A stretch of DNA of 16,815 nucleotides from DATLYB01 sp964502525 (GTDB lineage: Bacteria; Bacteroidota; Bacteroidia; Chitinophagales; CAIOSU01), in assembly GCA_964502525.1 (NCBI GenBank), contig CAZCXH010000108.1, positions 1 to 16,815 on the forward strand. The letters are read 5' to 3'. Made by a program: the position numbers and the translations under genes. This document shows positions 1-7,152 of this stretch, piece after piece. Position 1 is the stretch's first letter; each line of letters begins with the position of its first letter. The notes below the pieces were generated by a model that was not told where the DNA came from, made no database searches, and was given only the letters and a program-made list of their open reading frames with translations.

Positions 1-78
1 CAGGATTTTCCGGTTTATCATTCCCCGTTCATTCCGGAAGTCTATTTCAACATCTGGCAGCCGCCAAAAGTCGGTTAA
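1..78 (+). CDS. C-terminal tail of an unidentified upstream gene (partial)
   Basis: Frame 1 is open from the window edge to a TAA at 76-78 and gives 25 residues ending in NIWQPPKVG. Only the tail is present, so no family can be assigned. It has the same orientation as the metal-efflux operon and ends 135 bp before the pump gene. Short secreted proteins with Pro-rich tails do occur upstream of Bacteroidota czc operons, but linking this fragment to them is a guess. Real coding is supported only by the open frame and the absence of a competing frame. Confidence 0.45.
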   Translation, partial: QDFPVYHSPFIPEVYFNIWQPPKVG

Positions 79-92
79 TCTTTTTCCAATTG

Positions 93-178
93 GCAAAATG
101 CAATAAGCAATAGGCAAAAGTTCTATTGCTGTTCGTCATTGCTGATTGCCCGTTGCAAATTGCCTATTGCCTGTTTGC
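93..178. repeat. Heptamer repeat array A, head-to-head pair upstream of czcA
   Basis: Four 7-nt units of GCAATAG type run in phase from 93 to 120 (GCAAAAT, GCAATAA, GCAATAG, GCAAAAG). Complement-type units ending in TTGC follow between 123 and 178, mostly at 7-nt spacing (TTGC ends at 142, 149, 156, 163 and 170). The two halves are inverted, so a transcript could fold into an imperfect hairpin. The array fills most of the 135-bp space between the upstream gene and czcA. I see no recognisable promoter in that space. Confidence 0.8.
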
Positions 179-213
179 AATTTTTCCATGCTTTTCACAA
201 AAACTGATTTCAA

Positions 214-3200
214 ATGTTAAATAATATCATTTCGTTCAGCATAAAGAACAAGTTCATCATCATAGTGATGACCGCTGCGCTTATCATCTGGGGCGTATGG
301 AGCGCAACGCAGTTGCCGGTTGATGCCGTTCCCGACATCACCAACAACCAGGTGCAAATCATTACGCTTTGCCCCACGCTTGCAGGGCAGGAAGTAGAAC
401 AGTTGGTGACTTATCCAATTGAACAAAGCATTGCCAACCTTCCCGACTTGGAAGAACTGCGAAGCATTTCTCGTTTCGGGCTTTCGGTGGTAACGGTTGT
501 GTTTGATGACAAGGTGGACGTTTATTTTGCCCGCCAGCTTGTCAACGAAAGGCTGAAAGAAGCTGAAGAAAAAATTCCGAAAGGTGTGGGCACCCCCGAA
601 TTGGCGCCTGTAAGTTCAGGATTGGGCGAAGTGTACAAGTACATAATTCATCCTAAGAAAGGAAGCGAAGAAAAATATTCTGCCATGGATTTGCGCACCA
701 TGCAGGACTGGATTGTGGCGCGGCAGCTTTACGGAACATCCGGCATTGCAGAGGTAAATTCCTTTGGCGGACAACTCAAACAGTATGAAGTGGCGGTTAA
801 TCCCGACAAATTGCTGGCGATGGACATTACCATTCCCGAAATTTTTTCTGCGCTTGAAAAAAACAACGAGAACACAGGCGGGGCATACATTGATAAAAAA
901 CCAAATGCCTATTTCATTCGCGGTGTTGGGCTGATTGGTTCGTTTGACGACATCAAAAACATTGTCGTGAAAACAAACCCAAACGGCATTCCCATTCTCA
1001 TAAAAGATGTTGCCGAAGTACGCTTCGGCAGCGCAGTGCGATACGGAGCCATGACATACAATGGGGAGAAAGATGCTGTTGGCGGTATTGTGATGATGCT
1101 GAAAGGCTACAACAGCGCTGAAGTGGTGAGCCGCATTAAAGAAAAAATGGTAACCATTCAAAAGTCATTACCGGCTGATGTGGTGATTGAGCCTTTTCTT
1201 GACCGAACCGATTTGGTGAACCGGGCAATCAAGACTGTTGAAACCAACCTGATCGAAGGTGCGCTTATTGTGATTTTCGTGCTGGTCATTTTCCTCGGCA
1301 ATCTTCGCGCAGGGTTAATTGTCGCCTCTGCCATTCCTCTTGCCATGCTGTTTGCATTGGGTATGATGAATCTGTTTGGCGTGAGCGCAAACCTGATGAG
1401 TTTGGGAGCAATTGATTTTGGATTGATTGTGGACGGTGCGGTAATTATTGTCGAAGCTACGATGCACCACTTGGGTTTGCGCAAGTCCGCCACTCGCCTG
1501 ACCCAGCGTGAAATGGATGAAGAAGTTTTTCAGTCGGCTTCCAAAATCCGAAGCAGCGCGGCATTTGGCGAAATCATTATCCTTATCGTTTACATTCCAA
1601 TCCTCACGCTCATCGGCATCGAAGGGAAAATGTTTCGCCCGATGGCGCAAACCGTCAGCTTCGCCATTTTCGGTGCGCTCATTCTTTCGCTCACTTACAT
1701 TCCCATGATGTGCGCTTTGTTTCTTCCGAAGCAGGCGTCTCACAAAGTTTCTTTCAGCGACCGCATGATGGATTTTTTCCAACGCGCTTACGCTCCACTT
1801 TTGGAAAAAGCAATCCGGTTCAAATATGCAGTGGTGAGTGTTACGGTATTGCTTTTCTCATTTGCCGCATTTCTTTTTTTCAGAATGGGTGGCGAGTTCA
1901 TTCCCACTTTGCAGGAAGGCGATTTTGCTTTCCACTGCATCCTGCCGCAGGGAACTTCGCTTTCACAAAGTTTGGAAACATCCATGCAGGCATCCCGCCT
2001 GATAAAAGAATTTGATGAAGTAAAATTGGTGGTGGGGCAAACCGGAAGCGCAGAAGTGCCCACCGACCCCATGCCGCCTGAAATCACCGACCTGATGATA
2101 ATTCTGAAACAACCGCAAGAGTGGAAACGCGATATATCTTATGATGAGCTGGCTGATGAGATTTATAAAAAACTGGAAGTAATTCCCGGAGTGTTCTTTG
2201 AAAAAAGCCAACCCATACAAATGCGTTTCAACGAACTCATGACCGGAATCCGTCAGGATGTTGCGGTAAAAATTTTCGGTGAGAATAGGGATACATTACT
2301 TTCCTATGCCAACAAAGTTTCTGCTGTGGTGCAAAATGTAGAAGGCACCACAGAGCCAAGCGTAGAAAGAGTTGAAGGGCTTCCGCAAATTGTAATAAAA
2401 TACAATCGTTCGCAGATTGCCAACTATGGCTTGAACATTGAAGACATCAATCACATTGTCAGCACCGCGTTTGCAGGCGGCAGCGCGGGCGTGGTGTTTG
2501 AAAATGAAAGGCGTTTTGATTTGGTTGTGCGCCTTGACTCCTCGCACCGCAATAACATTGACGATGTAAATCACTTGTTCATACCCTCAAGCAACGGAAC
2601 ACAGGTTCCGCTTTCGCAGGTGGCAGAAATCAAAATGGAATTGGGTCCCGCGCAAATAAGCCGTGAAGACGGCAAACGCAGAATTGTTGTCGGCTTTAAT
2701 GTGAAAGGCAGAGATGTGGCAAGCGTAGTGGAAGACATTGAAAAACAACTCAGCGATAAAGTAAAATTGCCGGAAGGATATTATTACACCTACGGAGGAA
2801 CATTTGAAAACCTGCAAGCCGCATCCGAAAGGCTGATGGTTGCCGTGCCTGCCGCATTGGCGCTCATTTTCATTCTGCTTTATTTCACGTTCAACTCTGC
2901 GAAACAGGCGATGCTCATTTACACCGCCATTCCCATGTCGGCTATCGGTGGCGTGTTCGCGCTGCTTGCACGCGATATGCCTTTCAGCATCTCAGCAGGC
3001 GTGGGTTTCATCGCGCTCTTTGGCGTGGCGGTACTCAACGGCATTGTGCTCATTGGCACATTCAATCAACTGAAAAAAGAAGGCATAACCGATGTGCTGC
3101 AGCGCATCCGCGAAGGAACAAAAATCCGCCTGCGTCCCGTGTTGATGACGGCTGCCGTGGCATCGCTTGGATTTTTGCCGATGGCATTATCAAAAGGAGC

Positions 3201-4766
3201 CGGAGCTGAAGTGCAGAAACCTTTGGCAACGGTGGTAATTGGCGGGCTGATTTCCGCAACCTTCCTCACGCTTTTCGTTTTGCCGTTGCTCTATCTTTTG
3301 TTTTCGGAAAAGAGAAACACTAAACAATCGGCAACAGGCAATCGGCAAATACTGACAACGATTTTCTTTTTGCTCATTGCAAATTGCTTATTGCCTGTTA
3401 GCTCAAAAGCTCAATCTCCCGCTTTAACAACGCTTCCCGTTCCTCTCACGGTGCAGCAAGCCGTAGATTCGGCATTGAGAAACAACCTGCATTTGCAATC
3501 GGAGCAACTGAAAGTGCAATCGCACGCCAGCATGAAAAAATCATCTTTTGAACTGCCGAAAACCGAGCTGACTTTTCAATACGGACAGTTTAACAGCAAC
3601 AGCAAAGACAACAGCTTTGAGGTTTCGCAATCCATTCCGTTTCCGAGTTACTATTCAGCGAAATCAGGATTGTATAAGGCGGAGTTGTTGAGCAGTGAAT
3701 TGAAGCAACANNNNNNNNNNNNNNNNNNNNNNNNNNNNNNNNNNNNNNNNNNNNNNNNNNNNNNNNNNNNNNNNNNNNNNNNNNNNNNNNNNNNNNNNNN
3801 NNNNNNNNNNCAGCGAAATCAGGATTGTATAAGGCGGAGTTGTTGAGCAGTGAATTGAAGCAACAAGCAACGGTGAACGAAGTGAAGGCGCAGGTTCAGT
3901 CGCTCTATTATCAGTTGCAGTATTTGCAAAGTGCGCGGAAACGGCTGCAGTCATTGGATAGCCTCTATGATGATTTTGTGAAAGCTGCCGATTTGCGCTA
4001 CCGCACGGGCGAAACAGGCTTGCTCGAAAAAACAACGGCAGCGACCAGGCGGGGTGAATTGTCGCAGCAGCTTATGACACTGGAATCTGAATTTGCCATG
4101 ACGTATTCTTCATTGAAAAATTTAATGAACATCAGAGAAGAATTTACCGTGAGCGGCAGCGATGATTTGCAGCCCCTTGCGCCCTCCGCAACTTTCGACA
4201 CTTCATTCATCGCCAATAACCCCTCGCTGAAACTGCTGTATCAGCAGGCGCTGGTTGCTTCGCAAAACAAAAAACTGGAGACCGCACAAACGCTTCCCGA
4301 TTTCAAGGTGGGCTATTTCAACCAGTCCATCATCGGCTTTCAGAATGTTGACGGAAGCGAAATGTATTTCGATTCGCGCGACCGGTTTCAGGGGTTCAAT
4401 GTCGGTATTAGTGTTCCGATTACATTTTTCAGCAACACTTCAAAAATCAAGTCGCTCTCGTTCCAGCATCAGTCCTTGCAGAAGGAAGCGGACAACACAA
4501 AACTTGTTTTGCAAACGCAGTTGGAAAATGCTTTCAGGCAATATGAGCAGAATCTTGCGCAGTACAATTACTACAAATCCATTGCGCTGTCAAATGCTGA
4601 AGCAATTATCAATACCGCGAAGGTGGGTTTTGAGAACGGAGAAATCGCCTACATGGAATACATACAGGCATTGCAGACCGCAACTGATGTGCAGTTGAAT
4701 TACCTGCAAAGCATCAACGGGCTGAATCAGTCGGTGGTTAATATTAATTACTTAATCAGTCAGTAA
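214..4766 (+). CDS. czcA: CzcA/CusA-type heavy-metal RND efflux pump fused to a TolC-like outer-membrane factor (interrupted by an artefactual N gap)
   Basis: Proton-driven RND pump exporting divalent metal cations, with the outer-membrane channel fused at the C-terminus. Residues 1 to about 1031 are a full HME-type RND transporter. They carry LPVDAVPDITNNQVQI near the N-terminus and DFGLIVDGAVIIVE in TM4, with D401, D407 and E414 matching the CzcA proton-relay residues. The leading Asp favours Zn/Co/Cd-type over Cu/Ag CusA-type pumps (inference). A thirteenth hydrophobic segment, about 1046-1062, precedes an AxS-like cleavage site. The TolC/CzcC domain runs from about 1079 to the end with long coiled-coil helices. 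Such ~1450-residue fusions are known in Bacteroidota. The N gap breaks the literal frame, but removing the 155-nt gap-plus-duplicate rejoins both halves in frame at about 1465 residues. It heads an operon with the four-helix-bundle gene and czcB. Confidence 0.93.
3324..3400. repeat. Heptamer repeat array B inside czcA, at the RND/TolC junction
   Basis: Left half 3324-3351 has in-phase units of GCAATCG/GCAACAG type. Right half, about 3367-3400, has complement-type units (TCATTGC, AAATTGC, TTATTGC). A 15-nt spacer separates them, giving the same head-to-head layout as array A. It is translated: the left half gives the polar linker KQSATGNRQ and the right half gives the hydrophobic LLIANCLLP, which forms the extra membrane or signal-like segment before the TolC domain. 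Confidence 0.8.
3656..3710 (+). repeat. 55-bp duplicate, left side of the gap (assembly overlap)
   Basis: These 55 bases, ending exactly at the first N, are identical to 3811-3865, which begin exactly after the last N. This is the pattern of two contigs sharing a k-mer-length overlap that was scaffolded rather than merged. It is most likely one piece of DNA present twice in the file and not a biological repeat. Confidence 0.92.
3711..3810. other. Scaffold gap of 100 N
   Basis: Exactly 100 unknown bases, a conventional placeholder size, lie inside czcA. They are flanked by identical 55-bp ends. Deleting the gap and one duplicate (155 nt in total) brings the right-hand frame into register with the left-hand frame. 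The true gap length is therefore probably zero or negative, and the apparent frameshift is artificial. Confidence 0.97.
3811..3865 (+). repeat. 55-bp duplicate, right side of the gap (assembly overlap)
   Basis: Exact second copy of 3656-3710, starting at the first base after the N run. An internal ATG at 3825 makes the TolC half look like a separate 313-residue gene, but that start is probably spurious because the domain continues upstream across the gap. Confidence 0.92.
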
Positions 4767-4775
4767 GACCAATGG

Positions 4776-4845
4776 GCAATAGGCAATGAGCAATAGGCAA
4801 TGAGCAATAGGCAATAGGCAATAAGCAAAGGGCAACAGGCAATCG
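4776..4845 (+). repeat. Heptamer repeat array C (10 tandem units)
   Basis: Ten consecutive 7-nt units in perfect phase: mainly GCAATAG and GCAATGA, then GCAATAA, GCAAAGG, GCAACAG and GCAATCG towards the following gene. It starts 9 bp after the czcA stop codon and ends 25 bp before the four-helix-bundle start. It is untranslated. Confidence 0.95.
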
Positions 4846-4870
4846 GAAAATGAATAAGCATAACTGAAAT

Positions 4871-5236
4871 ATGGCAGCATACAACTTTAAGGAAACTACG
4901 GTTTACAAAAAGGCTTTCGCTCTGGCGATGGAAATTTTTGAATTAAGCAAAGTGTTTCCGAAGGAAGAAAAATATTCACTTACCGACCAGCTAAGAAGGT
5001 CGTCAAGAAGCGTTTGTGCAAACCTTGCAGAAGCTTTCCGGAAGAAAAGGTATCCCGCAAATTTCATTTTAAAGCTGACCGATTGCGATGCAGAAAACTC
5101 CGAAACGGGCGTTTGGATTGACTTTGCTTTTACCTGCAAGTATATCACTGAAGAAATAAAAGATTCTTTGCAAAGAAAAAGCGAGGAAGTCGGTAAACTT
5201 CTAAATCACATGATTGCTCATCCTGAAAAATATTAA
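4871..5236 (+). CDS. Four-helix-bundle protein, 23S rRNA intervening-sequence (S23/TIGR02436-type) family
   Basis: A 121-residue, mostly helical basic protein. Family hallmarks are the LRRSSRSVCANLAEAF stretch (residues 41-56, equivalent to the usual QIRRAavSIpaNIAEG) and the helix with DAENSETGVWIDFAFTCKYI (73-92). Relatives are encoded inside intervening sequences of bacterial 23S rRNA, as the Avd accessory protein of diversity-generating retroelements, and as many orphan genes in Bacteroidota. They form pentameric bundles and can bind nucleic acid; the role of the orphan type is unknown. The usual NIAEG reads NLAEA here. It lies between czcA and czcB, flanked on both sides by inverted heptamer arrays, and has no obvious link to metal export. 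No reverse transcriptase, template repeat or 23S rRNA is present, so a retroelement role is not supported. Confidence 0.88.
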   Translation: MAAYNFKETTVYKKAFALAMEIFELSKVFPKEEKYSLTDQLRRSSRSVCANLAEAFRKKRYPANFILKLTDCDAENSETGVWIDFAFTCKYITEEIKDSLQRKSEEVGKLLNHMIAHPEKY

Positions 5237-5274
5237 AAGACAATCTTAAAAATCATTCACACAAAACAGAAACA

Positions 5275-6624
5275 ATGAAACACATTCATAACCAAATGAA
5301 GCTCTTTGCTTATTGTCAATTGCACATTACCTATTGCCTATTGCTCATTGCCTATTGCCTATTGTTTCCCTCCTGTCACAGCCACAATGAAAATGACGGG
5401 CACAATCATGGCGCTGAAGAAAGTCATGACGCCCATGAGCATGGTTCGCATGAAGATGCGGAGACCGCAACGCTAACCGCTGAACAGATGAAATCCATCG
5501 GCATCCAGTTGGGAAGTATTGAGAAAAAACAGCTCACCGCTTCCCTGAAGGCTAATGGTATTTTGAAAGTTCCCAATCAAAACAAAGCCAGCGCGACAGC
5601 AATGCTGGGCGGAGTAGTGAAATCCATTCTTGTGCAAACCGGAAGCTCCGTTGCGAAAGGGCAGACCGTTGCCACGATTGCCAACACTTCTTTCGTTGCC
5701 ATGCAGGAGGAGTTTCTCTCCGTTTCTGCAAAGGCGGAATTGGCACAGCAAGACTATAATCGCCAGAAAGAATTGCAGGCAGGGAACGCGGGCGCATTGA
5801 AAAATTTGCAGGCTGCAGAAGCAGACCTCAAATCGCTGAAAGCGCGAAAGACAAGCCTGCAAAAGCAGTTGGAACTGATAGGCATTAACACGCAAGCACT
5901 TTCGGATGATAACATTCAATCTGCCGTGAGCATCGCCAGTCCGATTGCAGGCTCGGTGAGCGACATCATGGTGAATATCGGCAGCTACGTGGAAGCCAAT
6001 AATCCCGTTGCCGAAATCGTGGACAACAGTCAGTTGCATCTTGATTTGTATGTTTATGAAAAAGATTTAAGCAAGCTCAAAGTCGGGCAGACCATCCATT
6101 TCACACTCACCAACAACCCCGGTAAAGAATATGATGCTGATATTTTCGGCATCAGCAACACCTTTGAATCGGGCACGAAAGCCATTGCCGTTCACGCCAA
6201 AGTGAAAGGAGATAAAACCAATCTGATTGACGGCATGAGCATCACCGCATTGGTCAGCCTTGACAATGCAACCGTGGATGCGGTTCCGACCGCAGCGATT
6301 GTCAATCACGAAGGGCAGGACTATATCTTTGCCGTGACCGATGAGCACAACGAATCAGAACATCACGAGCACAGCGAAGCGGAAGAAGCTCACAGCCACG
6401 ATGAGCACGGACATCATCATGAAGAAGGGGAGCAGGCGCAGGCGGAAACAACGGCAGGCAGCCTGACCTTTGAAAAAATTCCCGTGCGCAAAGGCACTAC
6501 GGATATTGGATACAGCGAAATAACTTTATTAAAAGATATTCCGGCTGACGCAAAAATTGTCACCAACGGTGCGTTTTTTGTCCTTGCTAAAATGACGAAC
6601 CAGGGTGAAGGTCATTCGCACTAA
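5275..6624 (+). CDS. czcB: CzcB/CusB-type periplasmic adaptor (membrane fusion protein), His-rich lipoprotein
   Basis: Periplasmic adaptor linking the RND pump to the outer-membrane channel. The N-terminus is a hydrophobic signal followed by LLFPSC, making C34 the likely lipidation site. A second in-frame ATG (M8) is an alternative start. A His/Asp/Glu-rich segment (35-62) follows. Then come the first lipoyl half (about 111-130), an alpha-hairpin (about 139-205), the second lipoyl half (about 215-250), a beta-barrel (about 252-335) and the membrane-proximal domain. That last domain is interrupted by a second His-rich loop (358-382). Both His segments probably bind metal. Heptamer array D encodes residues about 10-31, which form the signal peptide. 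The 449 residues are normal for the family plus the His insertions. It follows the four-helix-bundle gene by 38 bp. Confidence 0.92.
   Translation: MKHIHNQMKLFAYCQLHITYCLLLIAYCLLFPSCHSHNENDGHNHGAEESHDAHEHGSHEDAETATLTAEQMKSIGIQLGSIEKKQLTASLKANGILKVPNQNKASATAMLGGVVKSILVQTGSSVAKGQTVATIANTSFVAMQEEFLSVSAKAELAQQDYNRQKELQAGNAGALKNLQAAEADLKSLKARKTSLQKQLELIGINTQALSDDNIQSAVSIASPIAGSVSDIMVNIGSYVEANNPVAEIVDNSQLHLDLYVYEKDLSKLKVGQTIHFTLTNNPGKEYDADIFGISNTFESGTKAIAVHAKVKGDKTNLIDGMSITALVSLDNATVDAVPTAAIVNHEGQDYIFAVTDEHNESEHHEHSEAEEAHSHDEHGHHHEEGEQAQAETTAGSLTFEKIPVRKGTTDIGYSEITLLKDIPADAKIVTNGAFFVLAKMTNQGEGHSH
5303..5365 (-). repeat. Heptamer repeat array D (9 tandem units, inverted relative to array C)
   Basis: Nine consecutive 7-nt units in perfect phase on the + strand as CTATTGC, TCATTGC and variants, which is the complement of array C. 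The array lies inside the 5' end of czcB. Because 7 nt is not a multiple of 3, three units make a 7-residue period, visible in the protein as YCLLLIA followed by YCLLFPS. Confidence 0.93.
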
Positions 6625-6965
6625 AAATCCGGACCCATGATAAAACTCCCAACGGACTTGGAAGAAATGATGCAGCCGTATTATTTTTACGAATAAACTA
6701 AGGTCTTGGAAAACTTCAAAGCAATGTTTGAAGTCTTAATAAACAGAAAGCTGGAGGATACGAATATTACATACATGGAGAATTGGTTGCCAGGCTGAAA
6801 AGCGCCTTGCCGCAAATCTCAATTCTGCGCGGCTTTGAAATACCCGGCTAATAAAGAGTTTGCGAACTCCGGTAGTCCCTTTAGAATTTCAAGCAAAAAA
6901 GTAGAAAAGATTCAGGTTTATGCCCATACTTTTATTAAAGTTTTTAGAAGTAGGCTCTAAAGCGA

Positions 6966-6996
6966 GAAAATCTTGGAGTTTATGTCCAAGATTTTC
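6966..6996 (-). terminator. Perfect 12-bp stem-loop, possible transcription terminator
   Basis: GAAAATCTTGGA and its exact complement TCCAAGATTTTC are separated by a 7-nt loop. The stem lies about 40 bp past the 3' end of tRNA-Pro on the minus strand and also downstream of czcB on the plus strand, so it could end either transcript. No separate T-tract follows beyond the stem's own TTTT, so terminator function is uncertain. Confidence 0.4.
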
Positions 6997-7011
6997 CTGA
7001 AAACTTAGCAA

Positions 7012-7030
7012 GTAGTTGATAATCAACTAC
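7012..7030. repeat. 19-bp near-perfect palindrome beside the tRNA 3' end
   Basis: GTAGTTGAT and ATCAACTAC are exact complements around one central A. The palindrome lies 3 bp from the encoded CCA of tRNA-Pro. As RNA it could form a 7-bp stem with a 5-nt loop; as DNA it could be a protein-binding or attachment site. No integrase gene is present in the window. Confidence 0.5.
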
Positions 7031-7033
7031 CGT

Positions 7034-7110
7034 TGGTCGGGGTGACAGGATTCGAACCTGCGACCCCCACGTCCCGAACGTGGTACGCTAGCCAGCTGCG
7101 CTACACCCCG
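7034..7110 (-). tRNA. tRNA-Pro (anticodon CGG), CCA encoded
   Basis: On the minus strand the gene begins CGGGGTG and the acceptor stem closes with CACCCCG, then discriminator A and an encoded CCA (7034-7036). The anticodon stem CCACG/CGTGG encloses the loop TTCGGGA, giving anticodon CGG, which reads proline codon CCG. The T-arm contains GGTTCGAATCC. The mature body without CCA is 74 nt. A TAACTTTG box lies upstream. An open frame read across it on the + strand is a spurious translation of the tRNA complement. Confidence 0.97.
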
Positions 7111-7135
7111 ATGATTTGCTTTACAACAATCGGTG

Positions 7136-7143
7136 CAAAGTTA
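7136..7143 (-). promoter_or_regulatory. Bacteroidota -7 box for tRNA-Pro
   Basis: TAACTTTG on the minus strand matches the Bacteroidota TAnnTTTG -7 consensus. It ends about 25 bp before the mature 5' end of the tRNA, giving a short leader. No clear -33 box is seen. Confidence 0.55.
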
Positions 7144-7152
7144 AAATTTATT

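Larger units (their letters stand above)
4776..5365 (+). mobile_element. Candidate IVS-like element: four-helix-bundle gene between inverted heptamer arrays
   Basis: A roughly 590-bp unit made of array C, the 121-residue four-helix-bundle ORF and array D. C and D are in opposite orientation and share a perfect complementary core of about 28 nt (4790-4817 with the matching units of D). Both show the same outer-to-inner unit order, ending with GCAATAA/ACAATAA followed by GCAAAGG/GCAAAGA. This mirrors 23S rRNA intervening sequences, where terminal inverted repeats form a stem and a protein of this same family may lie in the loop. Here the unit lies between czcA and czcB instead of in rRNA. No target-site duplication or transposase is visible, so mobility is inference. 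Confidence 0.5.
6625..7033. other. Gene-poor intergenic stretch between convergent czcB and tRNA-Pro
   Basis: No credible gene is seen in these 409 bp. Only short open stretches occur, for example a 19-codon ORF from 6637, and a frame reading GYEYYIHGELVARLKSALPQ that has no good start and stops at GGCTAA near 6850. They may be remnants of a decayed gene but match nothing I recognise. The right end carries two perfect inverted repeats, listed separately. Confidence 0.5.

Noticed and set aside
616..1161. Minus-strand ORF of 181 codons inside czcA, and similar antisense ORFs elsewhere
   Set aside because: They are shadows of strong coding genes on the opposite strand and have no recognisable motifs or signals.
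3825..4766. A separate TolC-like gene starting at an ATG at 3825
   Set aside because: The start lies in the duplicated 55-bp gap flank, and the TolC domain clearly begins upstream of the gap in the pump frame.
4776..4845. CRISPR array
   Set aside because: Units are 7 nt, directly abutting and without unique spacers, and no cas genes are present.
4871..5236. Diversity-generating retroelement (Avd-like protein)
   Set aside because: No reverse transcriptase, template repeat or variable repeat is visible within the window.
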